Assembly: GCA_030426805.1 (NCBI GenBank)
Contig: JAUHXU010000001.1
Span: 666,501 to 730,500, forward strand
Reading direction: 5' to 3'
Source of the DNA: a bacterium
GTDB taxonomy: Bacteria > Planctomycetota > JAFGQW01
DNA length: 64,000 nucleotides
Both the position numbers and the translations under genes were made by a program. Positions 1 through 8,294 of the stretch are shown piece by piece; within the stretch, counting starts at the first letter, position 1, and each line of letters begins with the position of its first letter. A model generated the notes under the pieces. That model had not been told where the DNA came from and made no database searches. It worked only from the letters and a program-made list of their open reading frames with translations.

Positions 1-989
1 TCGTGCGCCCAGTAGTCGAACGCATCGGTCAGCGAGCGGCTCTCTCCGGTGCCGCGGTCCAGCACACAGAGCCGGAACCGGTCGGCCTCGTAGCGCGGCG
101 TGAGTTGCCGCACATACGCGATCGACTTCCCGTCGGGCGAGTAGATCGGATCGCCGTCGAAGGCGTCGTTGCCGTCCGTCAGGTTCTTCGGCGCCCCCCC
201 GTCGATCGACACGACGAACAAGTCGCCGTTGGTCGACGACCACGGGTCGGGATCGTGGTTGGAGACGAAGCAGACCTCCTTGCCGTCGGGCGACACCGCG
301 AAGCCGCGTCCGCCGAGGGAGAACCGAGGCGAGTCGTGCTCGCCGGGCGTGAGGTCGCGCACCGCGCCGGTCGCGACGTCCGCGACGAACAGGTGGTTGC
401 GCTTGCCGTCGAGGTAGAACGCCCAGTGCCGGTAGAGCAGCCGGTCGGCCATGTGCGCCTGGACCGGCCCCTCGGCCATCGCCTTCGTCAGCTTCTCGTG
501 CGCCTTGCCGTCGGCCCCGTGTTCCGGGAAGACGTAGGCGCTGAACACGATCCGATCGTTGCCCGCCCACTCGGGCGCGGTCACGCCGGGTGCGAAGTCG
601 GTCACCTTGCGCGCCTCGCCGCCGCCCACCATATCCAGCACCCACGCCTGGGCGCTCCCGGCGCGCGACGACGTGAACAGCAGGCGCCGCCCGTCCGGCG
701 ACCAACGCGGGTGACCGCAGCTCTTCGCTCCACCGGTGAGCTTGCGCGCGCCGCGCCCGTCCACCCCGACGATCCAGACGTCGCCGCGGCTCTTGCCCTT
801 CGGCAGGTCGTAGTCGGTCACGACGAACGCGACCCGCGCGCCGTCGGGCGAGACCTGAGGGTCGCTGACGTAGTGGAATCGGTAGAGATCGGCGATGGTG
901 AACGGTTTCTTCGCGTCGGCAGGCTGCGCCGCGATCGCGCCGCTGACACTCAGCAGCACGGCGAGGGACCACGACAGATTCACGCGCAT
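1..989 (-). CDS. S9-family peptidase, N-terminal part (truncated by window edge)
   Basis: The reading frame starts with ATG at 989 on the minus strand and stays open to the window edge, so about 329 residues are visible and the C-terminal part is missing. It begins with a signal peptide ending near ...AIAAQ. WD40/TolB-like beta-propeller blades follow, with repeated SPDG motifs (SDPQVSPDG, RWSPDGRR, AVSPDGKE, YSPDGKS). This is the N-terminal architecture of secreted prolyl-oligopeptidase-type (S9) acyl-aminoacyl peptidases. The alpha/beta-hydrolase catalytic domain with its Ser-Asp-His triad would lie outside the window, so the peptidase call rests on the propeller and its opening (FTIADLYRFHYVSDPQVSPDG-like). 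A TolB-like propeller protein without a hydrolase domain is the alternative. It is divergent from the metallo-beta-lactamase gene at 1083. Confidence 0.75.
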   Translation of the reverse strand, partial: MRVNLSWSLAVLLSVSGAIAAQPADAKKPFTIADLYRFHYVSDPQVSPDGARVAFVVTDYDLPKGKSRGDVWIVGVDGRGARKLTGGAKSCGHPRWSPDGRRLLFTSSRAGSAQAWVLDMVGGGEARKVTDFAPGVTAPEWAGNDRIVFSAYVFPEHGADGKAHEKLTKAMAEGPVQAHMADRLLYRHWAFYLDGKRNHLFVADVATGAVRDLTPGEHDSPRFSLGGRGFAVSPDGKEVCFVSNHDPDPWSSTNGDLFVVSIDGGAPKNLTDGNDAFDGDPIYSPDGKSIAYVRQLTPRYEADRFRLCVLDRGTGESRSLTDAFDYWAH

Positions 990-1082
990 TCGTCAGGGCT
1001 CCATCCAGTCGTTGCGGTTCGATCGCAACAGGCTATGCCCGAACGAGCAGCCGGTCAACGGCGGATGGACTATACGAACGCC

Positions 1083-1916
1083 ATGGAGATCGTGCTGCTC
1101 GGAACCGGGACCTCCCACGGCGTGCCGATGATCGGATGCGACTGCCCGACGTGCACGTCCGACGATCCCCGGGACCGGCGCATGCGCACCGGCGTTTGGA
1201 TTCGCGACGACTCGCGCGGCGTGCTGATCGACACGCCACCCGAACTGCGACTGCAAGGCCTGCGCTTCGGCATCGACCGCGTCGATGCGGTTCTCTTCAC
1301 ACACGCCCACGCCGACCACATCATGGGGCTCGACGACCTGCGGCGTTTCAACTGGCTCCAGAAGGCCACCATCCCGTGCTTCGGCAGGGCGGACGCGCTG
1401 GCAGTCGTGCGACGCACGTTCGACTACGCCTTCGACCCGACGCCGACCGAGACCTACCGCCCCGCGATCGAGCTCGTGGAAATCGACGGCGACGAGCCGA
1501 TCGACGCCGCCGGCATCCGCGTCGAGCCCGTCCCGATCTATCACGGCGCCCTGCCGATCCTCGGGTTTCGCATCGGCGGCTTCGCGTTCCTGACCGATAC
1601 GAACCGGATCCCGGAGGCGTCGCGCGCCGCGCTGGAGGATCTCGACGTCCTCGTCCTCGACGCCCTCCGCATCGCTCCCCACCCGACCCACTACTCGCTC
1701 GCCGAAGCGGTCGAGGTGGCAACCGAGATCGGCGCGCGCCACACCTACTTCACGCACCTGACCCACGAGTTCAAACACGCGGAGACGGAGGCGACGTTGC
1801 CGGAGACGATGGGCCTGGCATACGACGGGCTGCGATTCGCGCTCGGCGATGACGGTCGCTTCGCGCCGGCCGAAACGAAAACGCCCCCCGGCCGGATCGG
1901 CTCGGAGGGCGAGTAG
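1083..1916 (+). CDS. MBL-fold metallohydrolase, PhnP-like
   Basis: A 277-residue cytoplasmic metallo-beta-lactamase-fold hydrolase. It shows the opening LGTGTSHGVP, the metal-binding THAHADH motif (H74, H76, D78, H79), a later YHG histidine, a TDTN aspartate and the C-terminal FTHLTHE histidines. The Cys cluster IGCDCPTC (C19, C21, C24) matches the extra zinc site of PhnP-type phosphodiesterases, so it probably cleaves cyclic phosphate or phosphodiester substrates. There is no phn operon around it, so the physiological substrate is unknown. ATG 1083 is chosen because the family begins MEIVLLGTG. An in-frame ATG at 1065 would add six residues. It is convergent with the gene at 1955-2500. Confidence 0.85.
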   Translation: MEIVLLGTGTSHGVPMIGCDCPTCTSDDPRDRRMRTGVWIRDDSRGVLIDTPPELRLQGLRFGIDRVDAVLFTHAHADHIMGLDDLRRFNWLQKATIPCFGRADALAVVRRTFDYAFDPTPTETYRPAIELVEIDGDEPIDAAGIRVEPVPIYHGALPILGFRIGGFAFLTDTNRIPEASRAALEDLDVLVLDALRIAPHPTHYSLAEAVEVATEIGARHTYFTHLTHEFKHAETEATLPETMGLAYDGLRFALGDDGRFAPAETKTPPGRIGSEGE

Positions 1917-1923
1917 AGTCAGA

Positions 1924-1938
1924 CACCCGTAGAGGGTG
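1924..1938. terminator. Short inverted repeat between convergent genes
   Basis: CACCC and GGGTG form a 5-bp stem with a GTAGA loop in the 38-bp gap between two convergent genes. There is no T-run, so a bidirectional terminator role is only a guess from position. Confidence 0.25.
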
Positions 1939-1954
1939 CGACCGGGGCCGTCGC

Positions 1955-2500
1955 CTACTTCTTGCGAAGCTTCGGCGAGACCTTCGCGGTCGCTTCCTTC
2001 TGCAGCGCCTTGAAGGCGTTGGCCGTCTCGGCGCTCGGCGACACGTTCGCGGCATCCTCGGCAGCCTGCAGCTTCTCGAGGTAGCTGCCGTACGTGGCGA
2101 CCGCCTTCTCGAGCGCGCCTTCGTAGCTGGCCGTGTAGCCGGTCGCGATCGCCTTCATGACCGCTTTCGGCTTGTCCGTCAGGTGTGCCGTCGCGACGAC
2201 GCGTCCCTTCGGATCGGCCATGTGGAGGCCCGGCTCGAGCTTGTCGTTGGACGCGATCTTCACGACGTGAAAGAAGTCGGTGACCATCGCCATCTTCTCG
2301 TTGCCGAAGACCTTCTTCGTCAACTCGCGGACGTCGCGACGCTTCATCGCGCTGTCGTAGACGAAGAGCATCGCCGGACGCACCGCGGTGCGCTTGGCCG
2401 CCTTCAACGTCGCCGCCAGGTCCACGGTCGTACCGCCATCGGTCGTCGTGACCGGGACGGACTTCGCATTCAACCAATCAATCGTGAGCAGTTTCGCCAC
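1955..2500 (-). CDS. Hypothetical protein, possibly thioredoxin-like without CxxC
   Basis: A 181-residue protein beginning at GTG 2500. The middle (RPAMLFVYDSAMKRRDVRELT...MVTDFFHVVKI...GLHMADPKGRVVA) has the alternating strand-helix pattern of a thioredoxin fold, but no CxxC pair is present. The C-terminal third is Ala/Lys-rich and helical. I do not recognise a family. The frame is continuous, without further stops, back to two adjacent TGA codons at 2579-2584, directly after a signal-peptide ORF in the same frame (2582-2659). The real gene may therefore be a secreted protein interrupted by stops, with GTG 2500 only an apparent start. No strong Shine-Dalgarno sequence precedes GTG 2500. Confidence 0.6.
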   Translation of the reverse strand: MAKLLTIDWLNAKSVPVTTTDGGTTVDLAATLKAAKRTAVRPAMLFVYDSAMKRRDVRELTKKVFGNEKMAMVTDFFHVVKIASNDKLEPGLHMADPKGRVVATAHLTDKPKAVMKAIATGYTASYEGALEKAVATYGSYLEKLQAAEDAANVSPSAETANAFKALQKEATAKVSPKLRKK

Positions 2501-2581
2501 TGCGGGGCTTCGCTTCGACCCAAACTGAGTCGCGACTCGTGGGGCAGTGCGGACCGCACTACCGGAGTTGTCGTCGCTTCA

Positions 2582-2659
2582 TCACTGGGCGAATGCGGTT
2601 CCGCTCTGCACGCCGACGAACAGCGCGAGGAGCGAAACGGCGAACGATGTCGTTTTCAT
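2582..2659 (-). pseudogene. Signal-peptide ORF (25 aa) ended by tandem TGA codons
   Basis: ATG 2659 follows GGAG with a 6-nt spacer, a good ribosome binding site. It encodes a 25-residue peptide starting MKTTSFAVSLLALFVGV and ending TAFAQ: a positive start, a hydrophobic core and an Ala-x-Ala-like cleavage site. Translation meets TGA TGA immediately after the cleavage site. The same frame then stays open through about 26 codons into the 1955-2500 gene. It looks like the export signal of that gene separated from its mature part by nonsense codons. Alternatives are programmed readthrough, a real short leader peptide, or an assembly error. The plus-strand sequence atcata at 2751-2756 reads TATGAT on the minus strand and could be the -10 box. 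Confidence 0.5.
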
Positions 2660-2923
2660 CGCTTTCTCCATTCCGGGGTTGCCGGGGTCGTCCGCGGGGG
2701 CTGCCGGCCAACCGGCTTCTACCGCCCTCGCTTCTCTTCAAGGTTACGAGATCATATCGACCGCGAGGTGTAACAAGCGAGTAAAATCGGTTCGCTCACG
2801 CCCGCGGCGGACGGGGTTTCGCGCGCGCCGCCCCGGCGGATTCGCGCCGACTCGATCGTGGATTCCGGCACGTGCGGTGGCTACAGTGAACCCACCCCGT
2901 TGCGCTCTCCCGAAGCCACGACC
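2660..2923. other. Intergenic region, no gene seen
   Basis: A 264-bp gap. Besides the possible TATGAT -10 box (2751-2756, minus) for the signal-peptide ORF, GGCTACAGT at 2879-2887 lies 37 bp before the radical SAM start and resembles a -10 element on the plus strand. No RNA gene or repeat was recognised. Confidence 0.4.
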
Positions 2924-3823
2924 ATGCACCACATCGAAACCGACTCCTGGCTACGCACCGACGCCGGCGACCCACGCGGCTACATCGAGCCCGACCGCCT
3001 GACCGAGGTCTGGTTCCACACCGGCACGATCTGCAACCTCGCGTGCCCGTTCTGCCTCGAGGGCTCCAAGCCCGGCGACGACCGGATCCAGCAACTCCGC
3101 TTCGACGACGCCCGCCCGTTCATCGACGAGGCGGTCGCCCTCGGCGCCGAGCGTTTCGCATTCACCGGCGGCGAGCCGTTCGTCGTCCGCGACACGGTGC
3201 GCATTCTCGACTACGCCCTCGGCTTTCGGCCGTGCATGGTCCTGACCAACGGGACCCGCCCGGTCGCGAAGCGCCTGGACGAAATCCGGTCGCTCCTCGA
3301 CCGGCCGCACGCGCCGGACTTCCGGATCAGCATCGACTATCCGGACCCGGCGCGACACGAGGCGGGACGCGGGCCCGACACGTTCTGGCCCGCGCTCGAG
3401 ACCGCCGCCCGGCTCCGCGACGCGGGGTTCGACGTCAGCATCGCCCGGCAGTCGACGTGCGGCGAGGACGTGGCCGACGTCGAGGCGCGCTACGTGCCGT
3501 TCTTCGAGCGGGCCGGGCTGCCGGCCGACACGCACATCCAGTCGTTTCCGGACTTCATGCCGCCCGGTGCATCGCCCGACGTGCCGGAGATCACCGAGAC
3601 GTGCATGCGCAGCCACACCGACGAGGTGGCGCGCACCCGGTTCATGTGCAACTACACGAAGTTCGTGCTCAAGCGCGACGGGCGCGTGCGCGTCTACGCG
3701 TGCGCGCTCGTCGACGACGACCCGGACTACGACCTCGGCGCGACGCTCGCCGAAGCGATGCGGGCGCGCGTCATGCTCCGCCACCACCGCTGTTTCTCGT
3801 GCTTCGCCGCCGGCACGACGTGA
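2924..3823 (+). CDS. Radical SAM protein with C-terminal Cys-rich segment
   Basis: A 299-residue protein with the canonical radical SAM motif CNLACPFC (C37, C41, C44) that holds the 4Fe-4S cluster and S-adenosylmethionine. The FTGGEPF motif and an LTNGTRP strand follow, as in the TIM-barrel. The C-terminus carries further cysteines (ETCMRSH, FMCNYTK, YACALV, HRCFSCF), which suggests a SPASM/twitch-like auxiliary cluster and thus a peptide- or small-molecule-modifying enzyme. No peptide substrate gene is adjacent. ATG 2924 is used because the longer frame upstream has no motif. The substrate cannot be named. Confidence 0.85.
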   Translation: MHHIETDSWLRTDAGDPRGYIEPDRLTEVWFHTGTICNLACPFCLEGSKPGDDRIQQLRFDDARPFIDEAVALGAERFAFTGGEPFVVRDTVRILDYALGFRPCMVLTNGTRPVAKRLDEIRSLLDRPHAPDFRISIDYPDPARHEAGRGPDTFWPALETAARLRDAGFDVSIARQSTCGEDVADVEARYVPFFERAGLPADTHIQSFPDFMPPGASPDVPEITETCMRSHTDEVARTRFMCNYTKFVLKRDGRVRVYACALVDDDPDYDLGATLAEAMRARVMLRHHRCFSCFAAGTT

Positions 3824-3848
3824 AGCGATACGCGCTGAGCGCGGTCGG

Positions 3849-5012
3849 TCAGGCCGCGAACGCGAGTCGCAACCACGCCTCGAGCCCGTCACGCATCGCC
3901 GCGTCGTCGACGCGGAACCGCGGATGGTGGCAGAAGTGCACGATCCCCTGTGCCTCGTCGCGGTTGCCGAGAAACAGAAACGCGCCCGGAACGCGCTCGA
4001 GGTAGTAGGCAAAATCCTCGCCGCCGAGCGTCGGCGCGGGGTCCCGAACGACGTCGAACGCGTCGAGCGCCGCCGCCGCGGCATCGCAACTCCCCGCGTC
4101 GTTGACGAGCACCGGGTAGCCGCGGGTGATCTCGACCGTCGCATCGAGCCCGTAGGCAGCACCGATCCGGGCCGCGAGTTCGTCGAGCCGTCGCCGCAGC
4201 AAGTCGCCCACGGCGCGATCGAACGACCGGATCGTGCCGCCCAGGAGTGCCCGCTCCGGAATCACGTTGTCTGCACTGCCGGCGTGGATGCGGGTGACGC
4301 TCAGCACGCCGCAGGCCAGTGGGTCGACGTTTCGGGCGACGACGCTCTGCAGTGCGCCGACCAACGCCGACGCGCCGACGATCGGATCGATCGTCTCGTG
4401 CGGTGTCGCCGCGTGCCCCCCCTTGCCCTCCAGCACGATGCGCCACGTGTCGGGCTGCCCCATTGCGGGACCGGCGAGCACGCCGATCCTGCCGGTGTCG
4501 AGCAGCGGCCACACGTGCATCCCGAAGATCCGGTCGACGCCGTCGAGACAGCCGTCTTCGATCATCGCCGGCGCGCCGCCCGGCAGCGCCTCCTCGTTCG
4601 GCTGAAAGATGAACCGAAGCGAGCAGCCGAGCGTGTCGCGGTGTGCGGCGAGCGCGGTCGCCGCGCCCATCAGCATCGCGGTGTGGGCGTCGTGGCCACA
4701 GCAATGGGCGCGTCCCGGGATCGTGCTGCGGTGCGGGAGATCGTTCTCCTCGTCCATCGGCAGCGCATCCATGTCGGCGCGAAACGCGATCCGGCGCGTC
4801 GCACCCGGAACCTCGAGATCGGCGACGACCCCGGTTTGACCGACGCCCTCGCGGACGACGAGTCCGGCCTCGGCCATCGCCGCTGCGGCGATCCCGGCCG
4901 TCCGCTCGACCGCGAAGCCGATCTCGGGGTGCGCGTGAATGTCGCGCTGCCACGCGACCACACGGTCATAGACGTCGGCGGCACGCGCGCGGAAGTCGAT
5001 CGGATCGCTCAT
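3849..5012 (-). CDS. M20-family amidohydrolase (hippurate/N-acyl-amino-acid hydrolase-like)
   Basis: A 387-residue cytoplasmic zinc amidohydrolase of the M20D group. Visible features are the RRDIHAHPEIGF-type start (here WQRDIHAHPEIGF), RADMDALP, the metal-binding CCGHDAHTAML, FQPNEEALPGGA, a dimerisation-domain GKGGHAATPH, and the C-terminal LGGEDFAYY with FCHHPRFRVDD. All metal ligands expected for the family seem present. It would hydrolyse N-acyl amino acids or related amides; specificity cannot be read. The start follows a GGAG Shine-Dalgarno in the GAGGAGACC stretch. It is convergent with the radical SAM gene, 25 bp away. Confidence 0.9.
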   Translation of the reverse strand: MSDPIDFRARAADVYDRVVAWQRDIHAHPEIGFAVERTAGIAAAAMAEAGLVVREGVGQTGVVADLEVPGATRRIAFRADMDALPMDEENDLPHRSTIPGRAHCCGHDAHTAMLMGAATALAAHRDTLGCSLRFIFQPNEEALPGGAPAMIEDGCLDGVDRIFGMHVWPLLDTGRIGVLAGPAMGQPDTWRIVLEGKGGHAATPHETIDPIVGASALVGALQSVVARNVDPLACGVLSVTRIHAGSADNVIPERALLGGTIRSFDRAVGDLLRRRLDELAARIGAAYGLDATVEITRGYPVLVNDAGSCDAAAAALDAFDVVRDPAPTLGGEDFAYYLERVPGAFLFLGNRDEAQGIVHFCHHPRFRVDDAAMRDGLEAWLRLAFAA

Positions 5013-5087
5013 CGTCTCAGGTCTCCTCGGGTTGCGCTGTAGCCTACCCACCCGTCGCCGCGACCGCCATCGTGGGCTCGCGCCGCA

Positions 5088-6251
5088 TCAGTCCTCGACG
5101 ACGACGAACGACTCGAGCACACGGTTCGCAAAGCGCATCCCGCGATCGGTCAGCGCGATCCGGCACCCGTCTCGATCGAGCAAGCCCGTGGCGACGTGGT
5201 CGTCGATCTCGCTGCCGAACGCGGCCTCGGCATCGACGCCGTGACGGCGCGACGCCGCCGCGAGATCGACGCCGTCGGCCATGCGCAGGCCGACGAAGAT
5301 CGTCTCGCCGAGCGCGGCCAGCGGCGCGAGTCGCTCGGTGGATGCCGCGGCCGGGTGCAGCCCCGCCCCGTCCGCGCGAAGGTAGCGTGCGAAGTCGGTC
5401 TCGTTCTTCCAGCGCTCGCCCCGCCAGTAGCCCGCGGCACCGAGCCCCGCGCCGAGGCAATCGCCGTTGTGCCAGTAGACGATGTTGTGGCGCGAGCGCG
5501 CGCCGGGACGAGCCCAGTTGGAGATCTCGTAGCGCTCGAAACCCGCCGCGGCGAACGCGTCGCACGCGACGTCCAGGTGGGCCGCTTCCACGTCCTCGTC
5601 GGCCGGCGGCGCCTTGCCGCGCGCGATCGCCTCGGCGAGCGGCGTGCCCGGCTCCACGGTCAGGCAGTACGCCGACACGTGCTCGACGCCGAGATCGAGC
5701 GCGGCCGCGATGTCGCGTGCCCACGCATCCGGCGCGGTCCCCGGAATGCCGTAGATCAGGTCGAGGCTGACGCGCGCCACCCGCGCGTTCGCGCGAGCCA
5801 CCGCTGCGCGAGCGGTCGCGGCGTCGTGAAGGCGGCCGAGACGCCGGAGCCGCGCGTCATCGAACGTCTGGACCCCCAAGCTCAGTCGGTTCACGCCCGC
5901 GTCGACGAACCGATCGAGCACCGCGTCGTCGAGGCTGTCGGGGTTCGCCTCGACGGTCACCTCCGCATCGGGCGCAACGGCGAACCGGTCGCGTACGACC
6001 CCGAGCACCCGCGACACGAGCGTCGGCGTCTTCGACGGCGTGCCCCCGCCGATGTAGATCGTGTCGAGTCGTGCCCCCTCGGTCGCGACGGCTTGCGCGG
6101 TCAACTCGCCGACGAGGGCATCGCCGTACGCATCGACCTGCCCCTCGCGCCCGGTGACGACGGCGAAGTCGCAGTAGACGCACCGCCGCGTGCAGAACGG
6201 CAGGTGGACGTAGAGACCGGTGTCGAGCCCGGCGGGCCGAGGGGTTCGCAT
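5088..6251 (-). CDS. hemW: HemW, radical SAM haem chaperone
   Basis: A 387-residue protein of the HemN/HemW family. It begins GLYVHLPFCTRRCVYCDF, with the CxxxCxxC radical SAM motif and the following CDF typical of HemW rather than of coproporphyrinogen dehydrogenase HemN. Other landmarks are YIGGGTPS, VEANPDS, NRLSLGVQTFDD, DLIYGIPG and YEISNWARPG, and a C-terminal winged-helix-like HemN_C region. The family is now viewed as haem-binding chaperones rather than oxidases. ATG 6251 is preferred over the upstream in-frame ATG at 6290 because the family starts close to the YVHLPFC segment. Confidence 0.9.
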   Translation of the reverse strand: MRTPRPAGLDTGLYVHLPFCTRRCVYCDFAVVTGREGQVDAYGDALVGELTAQAVATEGARLDTIYIGGGTPSKTPTLVSRVLGVVRDRFAVAPDAEVTVEANPDSLDDAVLDRFVDAGVNRLSLGVQTFDDARLRRLGRLHDAATARAAVARANARVARVSLDLIYGIPGTAPDAWARDIAAALDLGVEHVSAYCLTVEPGTPLAEAIARGKAPPADEDVEAAHLDVACDAFAAAGFERYEISNWARPGARSRHNIVYWHNGDCLGAGLGAAGYWRGERWKNETDFARYLRADGAGLHPAAASTERLAPLAALGETIFVGLRMADGVDLAAASRRHGVDAEAAFGSEIDDHVATGLLDRDGCRIALTDRGMRFANRVLESFVVVED

Positions 6252-6418
6252 CGGCAACGGATAGCACCGAGGCACCCCACGAGTGCACAACCCGTTGCCT
6301 GCCGAGGCGTTGGGCTCCGGCGGCCCGCCGCGCGAACAAGTTGCTCACCCGACCCGCTACGCCTCCGGCTGACCGACGACGATAGATCGGAACGACTCAG
6401 AGCATAGGAGCCCGTCCC

Positions 6419-7408
6419 GTGACCCACGATCCCGCCCCGACGGCCGACGTCGGTACGACGCCGCGCAGCGGCTTTTCCGTTCGCCCCCACAACCGCAATG
6501 TCGCCCGGCCGATGCCCGCACCGGACACCCGGGTCCCGTCCGCCGCGCCGGACAGCGGCCTGCCCGCCGACGCGCCGTCGCACGTCGTGCTCGGCTGCCT
6601 GTCCGCCGAGTCGGTGATCGTCGTCGCGTCGGTGGCGATCGTCGCGACGCTCGCATCGGCGCACATCGCGAACCGGTCGGATTGGTACCTCGCGCACGGG
6701 GTCGTGCTGGCGGTGCTCGCCGCGCGCGTCTGCGTGCGGCTGCTCGCCGGCGCGATCGACCCGCGTCGGCGCGAAGGCGAGTTCGTGACGAACCTGCACC
6801 ACTACCGGTGCGGTATCGCGGCGGGCACGATCGCGCTCGTCTGCGGCCTGCCGCTGCTCGCGGTGCGAGGCCCCGCGGTCGTCGGCCTGACGCTCGTCGC
6901 CCTCGCGCTCGCCTACGCGCACGAGTCGGGCTTCGCATCGCGCGTGCTTCGGCTCCGCTCCGAGGGGATCGCCGCATTCGTCTTCACCGGCCTCGGCGTC
7001 CCGACCCTGTTCTACGTGCAGTCGGGTTCCTGGGCACCGGAGGCGTGGATCGCCGGCCTGCAACTCGGCCTGCTCGCGACGACGCTCCCGGGCATTCGCG
7101 CGATGCGCGACTACGGCGAGGCGACCGACCGTGCGCCGACGATGACCGACCGCTACGGACCGTCATTCGGTGTCCACGCGGTCGCGCTCGGTTGCCTCTT
7201 GCCGTTCGGCATCGGTGCGTGCTGGGTCGCCGCGAACGCGTGGCCGGCCGCAGTGCTTCCGCTGCTGTCGCTCCCGGTCGCGGTCTGGATCATCCACGGC
7301 GTGTGGGGACGCGAGCCCGGCCAGTACCACAACGTGTTCCTGCCGCGCGCCGTCGCACTGGTGGCCTACTTCAGCGCGCTCCTCGGCCTCGGCTTCGCGC
7401 TCGCCTGA
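6419..7408 (+). CDS. UbiA/MenA-like integral membrane protein
   Basis: A 329-residue multi-pass membrane protein. The first 60 residues are polar and Pro-rich; about eight hydrophobic segments follow. The segment SEGIAAFVFTGLGVPTLFY and the later RAMRDYGEATDRAPTM resemble the centre and second Asp motif of MenA-type UbiA prenyltransferases. The first Asp-rich motif (NDxxDxxxD) that should lie after helix 2 is not visible, so catalytic competence is doubtful. The start is GTG 6419, eight bases after AGGAG (6406-6410). The neighbours give no quinone pathway context. A UbiA-derived protein with a changed or lost reaction is the best reading. Confidence 0.6.
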   Translation: MTHDPAPTADVGTTPRSGFSVRPHNRNVARPMPAPDTRVPSAAPDSGLPADAPSHVVLGCLSAESVIVVASVAIVATLASAHIANRSDWYLAHGVVLAVLAARVCVRLLAGAIDPRRREGEFVTNLHHYRCGIAAGTIALVCGLPLLAVRGPAVVGLTLVALALAYAHESGFASRVLRLRSEGIAAFVFTGLGVPTLFYVQSGSWAPEAWIAGLQLGLLATTLPGIRAMRDYGEATDRAPTMTDRYGPSFGVHAVALGCLLPFGIGACWVAANAWPAAVLPLLSLPVAVWIIHGVWGREPGQYHNVFLPRAVALVAYFSALLGLGFALA

Positions 7409-7423
7409 TCGCGAGCCCCGGGC

Positions 7424-7429
7424 TACACT
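7424..7429 (+). promoter_or_regulatory. Candidate -10 box (TACACT) upstream of PhnD-like gene
   Basis: GGCTACACT lies 28 bp before GTG 7458, just after the upstream stop codon. The same string occurs before the gene at 28597. No convincing -35 is visible here. Confidence 0.35.
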
Positions 7430-7457
7430 TGTCGCCTTCGATCGAGGAGACGACTGC

Positions 7458-8288
7458 GTGGCCCGAGCGAGCCTGCCCTGGTACGACTTGCCCGAGATCC
7501 GCTCGGCGACGGACGCGTTGTGGGACGGGTTCCGGCGCCACCTCGGCCGCCACGGCTTCGACGATGCACCGGTCGAACTCGATCGCCGTCAGCCGCACGA
7601 GGAGGTCTGGGACGCCCCCGACCTCCTGTTCAGCCAGGCGTGCGGCTACGACGTCCTGATCGCCTACCCGGAGACACTGCGCCTCGTCGCGACCCCGCAC
7701 TACCGGGCCGACGGCTGCGACGGGAACCACTACGCGAGCTTCATCGTCGTGCGCGACGGCGCCGGCTACGACGCGATCGAAGACCTGCGCGGCACCCGCT
7801 GCGTGATCAACTCGCCGACGTCGCATTCGGGCATGAACATCCTGCGGTCGATCGTCGCACCGCTGCACGAGGACGGCCGCTTCTTCGCCCAGGTGAAGTT
7901 CAGCGGCTCGCACGCGTCGAGCCTCTACTACATCACCAACGGCACCGCCGACGTCGCGACGATCGACTGCGTCACCTACGCGCTGATCGCCGAGCACCGA
8001 CCGGATGCCCTCGCCGGCACGCACGTGATCGGGCGCACCGAGCGCGTGCTCGCCCCGCCGTTCGTCACCCACGCGACCGCCGACGACGACCACGTCGAGC
8101 GCATCCGGGGCGCACTCCACGACGCGCTGGCCGACGCGTCGCTCGCGAGCGTCCGCGACACGCTGCTCATGACCGACCTCGACGTCGTCGCGCTCGAAGA
8201 CTACGGCCGGATCCGCGAACTCGAGCAACTCGCCGAAGAGTCCGGCTACGCCGAGATCCCCCACCGCACGACCGACGAGTCGTCGTAA
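7458..8288 (+). CDS. PhnD-like phosphate/phosphonate-type binding protein, no signal peptide
   Basis: A 276-residue protein with the type-2 periplasmic binding fold of PhnD/SsuA-like proteins. It shows FSQACGYDVL near the ligand-contact segment, a DLRGTRCVINSPTSHSGMN motif at the domain switch, GSHASSL, and GTADVATIDCVTYALI. Transported binding proteins of this type usually have a signal peptide, but this one starts VARASLPWYDLPEIRSA with no hydrophobic core. It is therefore probably cytoplasmic, as a sensor or enzyme-like protein. No permease or ATPase gene is adjacent. GTG 7458 has GAGGAG eight bases upstream. It is convergent with lepA, with only 6 bp between. Confidence 0.8.
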   Translation: MARASLPWYDLPEIRSATDALWDGFRRHLGRHGFDDAPVELDRRQPHEEVWDAPDLLFSQACGYDVLIAYPETLRLVATPHYRADGCDGNHYASFIVVRDGAGYDAIEDLRGTRCVINSPTSHSGMNILRSIVAPLHEDGRFFAQVKFSGSHASSLYYITNGTADVATIDCVTYALIAEHRPDALAGTHVIGRTERVLAPPFVTHATADDDHVERIRGALHDALADASLASVRDTLLMTDLDVVALEDYGRIRELEQLAEESGYAEIPHRTTDESS

Positions 8289-8294
8289 CGACCG

